A DNA stretch of 5,306 nt from an uncultured bacterium (GTDB taxonomy: Bacteria > Chloroflexota > Anaerolineae > JACIWP01), in contig CAIQJD010000963.1 of the NCBI GenBank assembly GCA_903872005.1, positions 1 to 5,306 of the forward strand, in the 5' to 3' direction. The first letter of the stretch is position 1, and each line of letters opens with the position of its first letter. Below are positions 1 to 5,306 of the stretch, piece after piece. Both the position numbers and the translations under genes were made by a program. The notes under the pieces are model-generated. The model was given only the letters and a program-made list of their open reading frames with translations, was not told where the DNA came from and ran no database searches.

Positions 1-30
1 AATGTGCGACGCGGCGCGAGACTGCGTCAA

Positions 31-37
31 GTGAGAG
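31..37 (+). promoter_or_regulatory. Weak ribosome binding site for the large exported protein
   Basis: The purine-rich stretch GTGAGAG lies seven bases before the ATG at 45 and, with the two preceding A's, loosely resembles AAGGAGG. It is the only Shine-Dalgarno-like sequence in the leader. The frame stays open from the ATG back to the window edge, but it contains no ATG, GTG or TTG there. This site and the signal peptide that begins at 45 therefore fix the start. Confidence 0.45.
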
Positions 38-44
38 TGCACAT

Positions 45-119
45 ATGAAATGGAAGCTGTCCTTGATTGCTACTTTGCTGGCGCTGGCCTGTTGCCTGGG
101 AAGTGTGCCGGCCCTGGCG
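45..119 (+). other. Sec signal peptide
   Basis: Residues 1-25 have a basic start (MKWK), a hydrophobic core of about 17 residues rich in Leu and Ala, and a small-residue cleavage motif, PALA before Gln26-Asp27. Cys16 and Cys17 sit inside the hydrophobic core, but the preceding residues do not make a good lipobox, so signal peptidase I cleavage is favoured over lipoprotein processing. Confidence 0.9.
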
Positions 120-3100
120 CAAGATGCCTTGCCCGACGAGCCGAACGCGCCCCAGGCCGCCCCGGCCGAGCCGGAGCTTCTCACCGATAGCGCCGTGCGG
201 CTGGATGTGGACGCGCCGGCCGGCGATGTCTCGACGGCCAAAGCCGGCGTCACGCGGCCGGGCATCTACATCCTCGGCGACCAGAAAGACCGTCGCTATT
301 ACCCGCCCATCCTCCCCACGCAGTACCCCGGCACGATTGCCGGCGGCCACATCTGGCTCAACTGGAAACTCTTGGAGCCGACCGAAGGGACGATCCAGTG
401 GAGCATCATCGAGGGATTCATCGGCAATTTGCAGCGCGAAGGCAAGGCCGCGGCCCTCTCGTTCAGCATCATGGAAGAAGCCGTAGCCATCCCCGACTGG
501 GTCTTCACTGCCGGCGCCAAGACCTTCGTTTGCACCAGCAGCCGTTCCATCACCATCCCCAAGTACTGGGATGAGCGCGTCCTGTGGCCCAAGCTGGAGA
601 GCTTCGTGCGCCGCATCGCCGAACGCTACGACCACGACGCGCGCGTCGAATGGATTCAGCTTGGTTCCGGTATCTATGGCGAGACGCAGCCCTCCATCGC
701 CGCACACGATGCCTGCGTGTCCGATCAGATCAAGCGCGACTTCCCGGCCGGCACAGACCCCAGCGGCGTCTGGATCAGCACGGTCAACGCCATCGTGGAC
801 ATCTACGCTCGCCAGTTCGACCATAAGGCGGTCATGGTACAGTTCGCCCCCACCTTCCTGGGCGCTTCTGAGCGCAAGTACATCACCGATCATGCTGCCT
901 CCGTGGGCGTGGGCCTCAAGCACAATGGCTTGCGGGTGGACGATCAATGGGCCGTGGTCCTGCCGCCCAGCTCCAGCGCCGGCACCGGCGCGTGGGACCC
1001 CTTCTTCGCCCATTGGCCCCGGGTCGCGACCGCCTGGGAGACCTACCGCACCGTCTCCGGCTATCTGACCAATGACACCCTGGAATACTGGGGTCTGCTC
1101 AATGGCCTGAACAAGCACCCCGACTATTTCGCCCTGCAATCCAACCTGATTACCGATACCGGCGACAAGGACTTCTTGCGCTTCGTCAACCAGCACAGTG
1201 GCGTGACCTTGCAAAACACGCCCAGCGTGTGGGTGGCTCTGCGCGAGACGGAACAGCCGGCCAGCACGAACCCCCAGCGCGGCAACTTCGGCTTCTGGCT
1301 GACCCAGGACGATGGCATCGCCGGCGGGCGTAGCGTAGCGGCCTGGAACATCAGCACGTACAAGTACGGCCGCTACACCCGGCGCACCGATTTTCGCAAC
1401 GGCAATCCCTATATGTACTTCAACGTGGATGATGGCTACCTGTACGGCAGTACGGGCGCGGTCACCATCCGCGTGATCTATCTCGATCAGGGGACGGGGA
1501 CGTGGGATTTACAGTACGACAACGGCCCCGACAACTACCACAGCGCCGGCGTCGTCCGCAAGACCGGCACCAGTCGTTGGCTGACCAAAGAGTTCACCCT
1601 GACCGACGCCCGCTTCGTCAACAGCCAGGCCGGCGCGGACTTCCGCTTGAGCAGCCAGAGCGATGATGATGACTACTTCCACTTCGTGCAGGTGATCCGC
1701 GGCGGCTCGGCCCCGGTCGTCACCCCGACGCGCACGCCGACTACGGCCGGCCCGACGCCGACCCCGACCCGCACCGTCGCCGGCGCGACCGCCACGCCGA
1801 CGCGCACCTCCACCTCCACGACCGCCGCGGCCACGGCGACCCGCACGCCCACACCGGTCACTGGCGGGACGACCGTGACGGTGGTCTTGCAGCAGAACGT
1901 CAACGGCTACGCCGGCGCGCAAGACACGCCCATTGACTACTATCATCAGACCACCAACTACGGCGACAAGATCACCATGTCGGTGCACTACAGTTATATG
2001 GAAGTCGTCGCCTCACTGCTGCGCTTCGAGCTGAGCCAACTGCCGCGCAACGCGGTGGTGGAATCGGCCAGGCTGGCGCTCTATACCACCTATCGCAGCG
2101 ACCCCCCCGACGAAATCATGGCGATGGCCTACCGGATGCGCCGGCCGTGGGCCGCCGGCGAAGCGACCTGGCTGCAAGCGTCGAACAATCAACCCTGGGC
2201 AACCGCCGGCGCGAATGACCCGTCGGTAGATCGCTACGCCGACTACATGGACTATCAGATCTTCAAAGCGACCGGCGCCTGGTACGAATTCGACATCAAG
2301 AGCGCCGTCCAGGACTGGATCACCCAGCCTTCGACCAACTTCGGCGTCGCCATCAAGGGCTACGTGAGTCGCTCCGTGTTGTTCAGCGTGGCCGCTTCGG
2401 ACTACAGCATGCCGGCCTACCGGCCCAAGCTGACCATCACCTATCGCCTCGGGACCAGCCCATCGCCCACCCTGGCGGCCACCCAGACCGCTACGCCGCG
2501 CCCCACCGCCACGCCCACGCCCGGCGGCCAGATCATCACGCGCTACTATCAGCACAACGCGTATGACACCTACCTCAACGGCGTCAGCCCGGCCCAGAAC
2601 AACAGCAATGCCATCAACCTGGCGGTGCGCGTGGCCCTGGCCGAGAATACGATGGCTTCCCTGGTACAGTTCAATGTGACGGATATTCCCAGCAACGCCG
2701 TCGTCACCAGCGCCGCGCTGGAGCTGTATACGTACAATCGCAGCAATACCAGCTACGTCTGGGTAGAAACCTACAAGATGCTGGCTCCCTGGAACGTCTC
2801 CCAGGCGAACTGGAACTACGCCTATAGCGGCCAGAGCTGGGAAGAGCCGGGCGCGGCCGGCGCCAACGACCGGGCGCAGCGCTACAGCGACCGCAAGGCC
2901 GTCGAGGTGCTCAACGCCTGGTATCGTTTCAATGTCCTCAATATGGTGCAGGACTGGGTGCGGACGCCGGCGCAGAACTATGGCGTGATGGTCTGGGCCA
3001 CCGGCGAGACCTACACGCAGTATGACTTCGTCTCGTCGGACAACGCGCAGTATGCCAGCCAACACCCGAAATTGATCGTCTCCTACTGGGTTCCCAGTGG

Positions 3101-4706
3101 GACGCAGCCGACGCCGACGCGCACGAGCAGCGCGCCGGCCGCCACAGCCACCCGCACGCCGACCGGCGTCGCCGCGACGTCCACCCGCACGCCGACCGGC
3201 GTCGCCGCGACGTCCACCCGCACGCCCACCGGCGCCGCCGCCACAGCCACCCCCACGCGCACCGCGACCAGCGGCGCGGCCAATCCGACGGCGACCGCCA
3301 CGCCGGCCGGCGCGGGGGCGAACACGCTGATCCTGCAACAGGGCGCCGCCGGCTATACCGGCGCCAGCGATGCGTTCCTCAACGGCTGGTCGCCCGACAC
3401 GAACGCCGGCGCGACCGCCTATCTGGCGATCCGCTCCGATGACTGGATGGCGACCCTGCTGCGCTTCGATCTCAGCAGTCTGCCGGCCAACGCCCAGATT
3501 ACCCGGGCGACCCTGAACGTCTATGGCAACTATCACAGCAACGCCTACGGGCTGAACATCTCGTCCTACCGGCTGCGGCGCGCCTGGAATCCCACCCAGG
3601 CGACCTGGAACAAAGCGACTTCGACGGTCAACTGGGGCGTGGCCGGCGCCAACGATACCGCCGCAGACCGTGACGCCGCCAGCTCCACCACGCAGTGGTT
3701 CCTGAATACGCCGGCCTGGTACAGCTTTGATGTGACCGACATGGCGCGCGCCTGGGCTGCCGCGCCGGCCGAGAACTATGGCGTGGCCCTGAAGGGCGCG
3801 CTCGGCGGGGCCGGCACGGAGTTCCGCGTCGCCTCGGCCGAGTACTTCGACGTCACCCTGCGCCCCAAGCTGGTGCTGGAATATAATACCGGCGGCGCGC
3901 CGGCCGCCACGCCGACGGCCACAACCGTCCCGGCGACGCCCACGCGCACGCCGACCGCGACGGCCACCCTGGCGCCGCCCACGTCTACCGCCACGCCGAC
4001 GGCGACGCGGACTGTGCCGCCGGCCGCCACCGCGACGGCCACCCAACCGGCCGCCCCAACGGCGACCGCGACGGCAACGCCGACGGCGACCGACATCCCG
4101 CCGGCCACGCCCACCGCCACGCCGGCCAATGTTTCCCAGACGCTCACGTTGCAGCAGGGGCGCGAGGGCTACGCCGGCGCGACGGACGCCACCATAGATG
4201 GCTGGAATCCCACGGCCAACTTCGGGACGGCGGCCATGTTGACCATCCGCTCCGACGACTGGAAGACCAGTCTGTTGCGCTTTGACGTCTCGGCCATCCC
4301 GACCAACGCCCAGGTGAAGCGGGCGACGCTGCGGGTCTATGTGTCGTATCGCTCGAAGACCTACGACATGACGCTCAAGTCGGTGCGCCTGCTGCGCGAT
4401 TGGGTCGAGGGCGAAGTGAACTGGAATCAGGCCGCCGCCGGCGCTCCCTGGGGCGTCCCGGGGGTGAAATGCACCGTGACCGACCAGGCGCCGCCGGCCA
4501 GCGACAGCAAGCTGCTGAACAATGTCAAGATGTGGGTCGAACTGGATGTGACCGGCATGGCGCAGCTCTGGGTCAGCGACCCGGCCAGCAACAAAGGCAT
4601 GCTGCTGGATGGCGATGCGGCCGCCGGCGTGGAGTATCAGGTCTATTCGTCGGGCTTCTGGGATCTCACCACGCGGCCGCAGTTGGTGCTGGAATACCAG
4701 TACTGA
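45..4706 (+). CDS. Exported glycoside-hydrolase-like protein with four DNRLRE/CBM96-like modules
   Basis: This 1553-residue protein is probably secreted and acts on or binds polysaccharide outside the cell. Residues 1-25 are a Sec signal peptide (MKWK, hydrophobic core, ALA|Q cleavage). Residues about 68-400 look like a clan GH-A TIM barrel: WLNWKLLEPTEG near 104-115, IPDWVF near 149-154, YWDE near 174-177, and GSGIYGET with E213 at a likely beta-4 end. E347 (LEYWGLLNG) is a possible second catalytic acid. Residues about 410-554 form an unnamed beta-rich domain. Four DNRLRE-type modules follow at 611-802, 830-1016, 1094-1282 and 1366-1553, each preceded by a Pro/Thr-rich linker. The last residues complete module 4, so there is no anchor or transmembrane helix. 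The mature chain has only three cysteines (C163, C224, C1476). The reading frame, export and modules are secure. The enzyme activity is inferred: the usual Asn before the acid/base Glu of clan GH-A is absent, so it could be a non-catalytic barrel. No substrate can be named. Confidence 0.93.
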   Translation: MKWKLSLIATLLALACCLGSVPALAQDALPDEPNAPQAAPAEPELLTDSAVRLDVDAPAGDVSTAKAGVTRPGIYILGDQKDRRYYPPILPTQYPGTIAGGHIWLNWKLLEPTEGTIQWSIIEGFIGNLQREGKAAALSFSIMEEAVAIPDWVFTAGAKTFVCTSSRSITIPKYWDERVLWPKLESFVRRIAERYDHDARVEWIQLGSGIYGETQPSIAAHDACVSDQIKRDFPAGTDPSGVWISTVNAIVDIYARQFDHKAVMVQFAPTFLGASERKYITDHAASVGVGLKHNGLRVDDQWAVVLPPSSSAGTGAWDPFFAHWPRVATAWETYRTVSGYLTNDTLEYWGLLNGLNKHPDYFALQSNLITDTGDKDFLRFVNQHSGVTLQNTPSVWVALRETEQPASTNPQRGNFGFWLTQDDGIAGGRSVAAWNISTYKYGRYTRRTDFRNGNPYMYFNVDDGYLYGSTGAVTIRVIYLDQGTGTWDLQYDNGPDNYHSAGVVRKTGTSRWLTKEFTLTDARFVNSQAGADFRLSSQSDDDDYFHFVQVIRGGSAPVVTPTRTPTTAGPTPTPTRTVAGATATPTRTSTSTTAAATATRTPTPVTGGTTVTVVLQQNVNGYAGAQDTPIDYYHQTTNYGDKITMSVHYSYMEVVASLLRFELSQLPRNAVVESARLALYTTYRSDPPDEIMAMAYRMRRPWAAGEATWLQASNNQPWATAGANDPSVDRYADYMDYQIFKATGAWYEFDIKSAVQDWITQPSTNFGVAIKGYVSRSVLFSVAASDYSMPAYRPKLTITYRLGTSPSPTLAATQTATPRPTATPTPGGQIITRYYQHNAYDTYLNGVSPAQNNSNAINLAVRVALAENTMASLVQFNVTDIPSNAVVTSAALELYTYNRSNTSYVWVETYKMLAPWNVSQANWNYAYSGQSWEEPGAAGANDRAQRYSDRKAVEVLNAWYRFNVLNMVQDWVRTPAQNYGVMVWATGETYTQYDFVSSDNAQYASQHPKLIVSYWVPSGTQPTPTRTSSAPAATATRTPTGVAATSTRTPTGVAATSTRTPTGAAATATPTRTATSGAANPTATATPAGAGANTLILQQGAAGYTGASDAFLNGWSPDTNAGATAYLAIRSDDWMATLLRFDLSSLPANAQITRATLNVYGNYHSNAYGLNISSYRLRRAWNPTQATWNKATSTVNWGVAGANDTAADRDAASSTTQWFLNTPAWYSFDVTDMARAWAAAPAENYGVALKGALGGAGTEFRVASAEYFDVTLRPKLVLEYNTGGAPAATPTATTVPATPTRTPTATATLAPPTSTATPTATRTVPPAATATATQPAAPTATATATPTATDIPPATPTATPANVSQTLTLQQGREGYAGATDATIDGWNPTANFGTAAMLTIRSDDWKTSLLRFDVSAIPTNAQVKRATLRVYVSYRSKTYDMTLKSVRLLRDWVEGEVNWNQAAAGAPWGVPGVKCTVTDQAPPASDSKLLNNVKMWVELDVTGMAQLWVSDPASNKGMLLDGDAAAGVEYQVYSSGFWDLTTRPQLVLEYQY
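246..1245 (+). other. Glycoside-hydrolase-like TIM-barrel region of the large protein
   Basis: Residues about 68-400 show the spacing typical of GH-A clan barrels. A Trp-rich first strand ends in a LEPTEG turn followed by W119, as in the 'W..xEP.xG...W' pattern of beta-galactosidase-like families. Then come a 'GK....LSFSI' strand and a PDW motif at 150-152. An IPKYWDE segment leads into a helix ending AERYDHD, and the strand WIQLGSGIYGE ends at E213. E347 lies 134 residues later, a distance compatible with an acid/base and nucleophile pair. C163 and C224 could form a disulfide. These are resemblances read by eye; the GH family is not identified, and a barrel that only binds sugar is possible. 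Confidence 0.6.
1272..1706 (+). other. Unnamed beta-rich domain between the barrel and the linkers
   Basis: Residues about 410-554 alternate hydrophobic and polar residues in a pattern of short beta strands. Landmarks are YMYFNVDDGYLYG, VTIRVIYLDQGTGTWDLQYDN, a KTGTSRWLTKEFTL strand pair and a final FHFVQVIR strand just before the Pro/Thr linker. Four consecutive aspartates (540-543) precede the last strand and could bind calcium. The shape suggests a jelly-roll accessory domain of the kind that follows many hydrolase barrels. I do not recognise a named family. Confidence 0.5.
1707..1874 (+). other. Pro/Thr-rich linker 1
   Basis: Residues 555-610 are nearly all Thr, Pro, Ala, Ser, Arg and Gly, with repeated TPTRT and TPTPT units and no predicted structure. 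It separates the enzyme-like half from the first DNRLRE-type module. Such linkers are usually flexible spacers and possible O-glycosylation sites. Related linkers follow at 2451-2531 (27 residues), 3093-3323 (77 residues) and 3891-4139 (83 residues), so spacer length varies about threefold between modules. Confidence 0.85.
1875..2450 (+). repeat. DNRLRE/CBM96-like module 1
   Basis: Residues 611-802 carry the family landmarks in order: the opening LQQNVNGYAGAQD, the core SLLRFELSQLPRNAVVESA followed by LALY, EATWLQA with a downstream GAND, a WYEFDIKSAVQDW strand, NFGVAIKG, and the closing RPKLTITY. These beta-sandwich modules of about 160-190 residues occur repeatedly in large surface proteins and polysaccharide-degrading enzymes, where they are thought to bind carbohydrate. 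Confidence 0.85.
2532..3092 (+). repeat. DNRLRE/CBM96-like module 2 (divergent)
   Basis: Residues 830-1016 keep the core (SLVQFNVTDIPSNAVVTSA followed by LELY), QANWNYA, GAND, WYRFNVLNMVQDW, NYGV and the closing HPKLIVSY. They lack the GYxGAxD opening of the other three copies, starting instead with YYQHNAYDTYLNG. The usual Arg-Phe-Asp of the core is changed to Gln-Phe-Asn. It is the least typical of the four copies. Confidence 0.8.
3150..3248 (+). repeat. 33-bp tandem repeat in linker 3
   Basis: Two exact 33-bp copies lie head to tail at 3150-3182 and 3183-3215, each encoding the 11 residues TRTPTGVAATS. A third, degenerate copy at 3216-3248 encodes TRTPTGAAATA. The period is a multiple of three, so copy-number change keeps the gene in frame and only alters spacer length between modules 2 and 3. 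Confidence 0.9.
3324..3890 (+). repeat. DNRLRE/CBM96-like module 3
   Basis: Residues 1094-1282 contain LILQQGAAGYTGASD, AIRSDDWMATLLRFDLSSLP, ATWNKATSTVNWGVAGAND, WYSFDVTDMARAW, NYGVALKG and the closing RPKLVLEY. It is close to a textbook copy of the family and shares its RSDDW motif before the core strand with module 4 only. Confidence 0.87.
4140..4703 (+). repeat. DNRLRE/CBM96-like module 4 (C-terminal)
   Basis: Residues 1366-1553 contain LTLQQGREGYAGATD, TIRSDDWKTSLLRFDVSAIP, VNWNQAAAGAPWGVPG, MWVELDVTGMAQLW and the closing RPQLVLEYQY, which ends the protein. The GAND segment seen in modules 1-3 is replaced by GVKCTVTDQAPP, bringing the only cysteine (C1476) outside the barrel and signal peptide. 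NYGV is changed to NKGM. Confidence 0.85.
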
Positions 4707-4736
4707 GGCTATCACTTGCGCGGGACAGTGCGCGTT

Positions 4737-4778
4737 AGAAAGCGCAGCGCCTTGGGGGACGAGGCCGCTGCGCTTTCT
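4737..4778 (+). terminator. Hairpin terminator after the large gene
   Basis: A perfect 13-bp inverted repeat (AGAAAGCGCAGCG at 4737-4749 and its complement at 4766-4778) flanks a 16-base loop, starting 30 bases after the stop codon. CGCG at 4731-4734 and 4779-4782 can extend the stem past a two-base bulge. No T-run follows; the only T's on the 3' side are TTTCT inside the stem. It is probably a terminator or 3'-end stabilising hairpin, but may be leaky or protein-assisted. Confidence 0.7.
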
Positions 4779-4839
4779 CGCGCCGGGGGCCATCCACAAA
4801 TGGGGGCGCGAATAACCGAATGAGCGGTCAAAACGGGGT

Positions 4840-4859
4840 ATTCGTGGCCTTTCGTGGAC
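4840..4859 (+). promoter_or_regulatory. 10-bp-period direct repeat, possible activator site
   Basis: ATTCGTGGCC and TTTCGTGGAC lie end to end, identical at 8 of 10 positions and sharing TTCGTGG. A period of one helical turn is what OmpR/PhoB-type regulators usually recognise. The pair ends 15 bases before the -35 box and is centred about 60 bases before the predicted transcription start. The function is inferred; it could also be part of a dispersed intergenic repeat. Confidence 0.35.
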
Positions 4860-4874
4860 GGCAGGTGTTCTCGC

Positions 4875-4903
4875 GTGACAAGCTCGGCGCGCTGGTGTAT
4901 ACT
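4875..4903 (+). promoter_or_regulatory. Sigma70-type promoter of the response regulator gene
   Basis: GTGACA at 4875-4880 matches the -35 consensus TTGACA at five of six bases. TATACT at 4898-4903 matches TATAAT at five of six. The spacer is exactly 17 bases. Transcription would start near 4910, giving a leader of about 30 bases before the ATG at 4940. This is the best promoter match I found in the window, though some Chloroflexota use different sequence preferences. Confidence 0.65.
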
Positions 4904-4939
4904 GCGGTCACGACTCTGCTCTGGATGGATGGGCGAACG

Positions 4940-5306
4940 ATGAACGCGACGATCCTGGTGGTGGATGATGAGAGACGGCTGCGCGACATGGTGCGGGCCT
5001 ACCTGGAACAAGAAGGCTTTCGCATCGTGACGGCCGGCGACGGCCAGGAAGCCCTCTTCGTGGCGCGCCACGAGAAGCCGGACCTGATCCTGCTCGACGT
5101 GATGATGCCGACGCTGGACGGCTACGGCTTCATGCGCGCCTACGCCAAAGAGAGCGACGTCCCCATCATCTTGTTGACCGCCAGACTGGAAGAGAAGGAC
5201 AAGGTCCTGGGCCTGGAGCTGGGCGCGGACGACTACGTCGTGAAGCCCTTCAGCCCCAAGGAGGTGGTGGCGCGCGTCCGTGCTGTCCTCCGCGGGTCCG
5301 AGGCGC
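4940..5306 (+). CDS. OmpR/PhoB-type response regulator, N-terminal part (cut by window edge)
   Basis: This is the receiver domain of a two-component response regulator, a cytoplasmic protein phosphorylated on Asp by a partner histidine kinase. The 122 visible residues cover essentially the whole receiver. They include the acidic pocket D9-D10 in ILVVDDE, the phospho-acceptor D53 in LLLDVMMP (residues 50-57 read ILLDVMMP), the switch T80 in LLTA, and K102 in ADDYVVKPF followed by the helix SPKEVVARVRAVLR. The GADDYVVKPF-SPKE ending is characteristic of the OmpR/PhoB family, so a winged-helix DNA-binding domain is expected past the edge but is not seen. I chose ATG 4940 because the family starts a few residues before the first strand. 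ATG 4925 in the same frame would add five residues (MDGRT). A GGATGG purine stretch at 4923-4928 could be the ribosome binding site for 4940. The gene has its own promoter. Its kinase partner and target genes are unknown. Confidence 0.93.
   Translation, partial: MNATILVVDDERRLRDMVRAYLEQEGFRIVTAGDGQEALFVARHEKPDLILLDVMMPTLDGYGFMRAYAKESDVPIILLTARLEEKDKVLGLELGADDYVVKPFSPKEVVARVRAVLRGSEA

Noticed and set aside
8..28. Short inverted repeat GACGC/GCGTC in the leader
   Set aside because: Five base pairs around an 11-base loop is expected by chance in GC-rich DNA, and no regulatory RNA motif is visible.
84..95. Possible lipoprotein signal (Cys16/Cys17 in the hydrophobic core)
   Set aside because: The residues before Cys16 (Ala-Leu-Ala) and before Cys17 (Leu-Ala-Cys) do not fit the usual [LVI][ASTVI][GAS]C lipobox. 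A good signal peptidase I site follows at Ala25.
27..1214. A 395-codon open frame on the minus strand opposite the barrel region
   Set aside because: It has no coherent fold or family motifs, and the opposite strand encodes the signal peptide and the barrel motifs. It is a shadow of GC-rich coding sequence.
3150..3248. The repeat considered as a CRISPR-like array
   Set aside because: The copies are directly adjacent with no unique spacers, lie in frame within a Pro/Thr linker, and encode a regular peptide unit.
3097..3330. A Pro/Arg-rich + strand frame in linker 3
   Set aside because: It is the repetitive linker read in another frame and contains only low-complexity arginine and proline runs.
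2013..4799. A 928-codon open frame on the minus strand opposite the large gene
   Set aside because: Its product is low-complexity Gly/Arg/Ala-rich where it faces the Pro/Thr linkers, and it has no recognisable domain or signal. Its openness follows from the high-GC codon use of the real + strand gene, whose domains are clear.
4712..5071. A 119-codon minus-strand frame across the intergenic region and the regulator start
   Set aside because: It runs through the terminator hairpin and the promoter, and overlaps the conserved receiver domain on the other strand. It has no recognisable motif.

Overview
The window reads as high-GC bacterial DNA, most plausibly from a Chloroflexota (Anaerolineae/Caldilineae-type) genome. 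That placement is an inference. It rests on long Thr/Pro/Ala/Arg linkers of the 'TPTRTPTATAT' style, which are very common in secreted proteins of that phylum, combined with high GC and a Sec signal peptide. No rRNA, tRNA, insertion sequence, CRISPR array or phage gene is visible.

Layout: bases 1-44 are a short leader with a weak ribosome binding site. Bases 45-4706 are a single + strand gene for a 1553-residue exported modular protein. Its order is: signal peptide; a glycoside-hydrolase-like region with the look of a clan GH-A TIM barrel; a beta-sandwich-like domain I cannot name; then four DNRLRE/CBM96-like beta-sandwich modules. The first module is preceded by a Pro/Thr linker and the modules are separated from each other by further Pro/Thr linkers. 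There is no C-terminal membrane helix, LPXTG motif or other recognisable anchor. Bases 4707-4939 are intergenic and hold a strong hairpin (probable terminator), a 10-bp-periodic direct repeat, and a good sigma70-type promoter. Bases 4940-5306 are the receiver domain of an OmpR/PhoB-type response regulator, cut by the window edge.

The two genes point the same way, but the hairpin and promoter between them argue for separate transcription units. Nothing in the sequence shows that the regulator controls the exported protein. The first gene most likely encodes a surface or extracellular carbohydrate-acting or carbohydrate-binding protein. The second is the start of a two-component system whose histidine kinase, if adjacent, lies beyond the window.

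The points most worth a second look are the unusual architecture with its unassigned middle domain, the unequal divergence of the four modules, an exact 33-bp tandem duplication in one linker, a roughly seven-fold excess of the palindrome GCCGGC, and the direct repeat placed like an activator site upstream of the regulator's promoter. I did not find convincing evidence of an entirely new multi-gene system.
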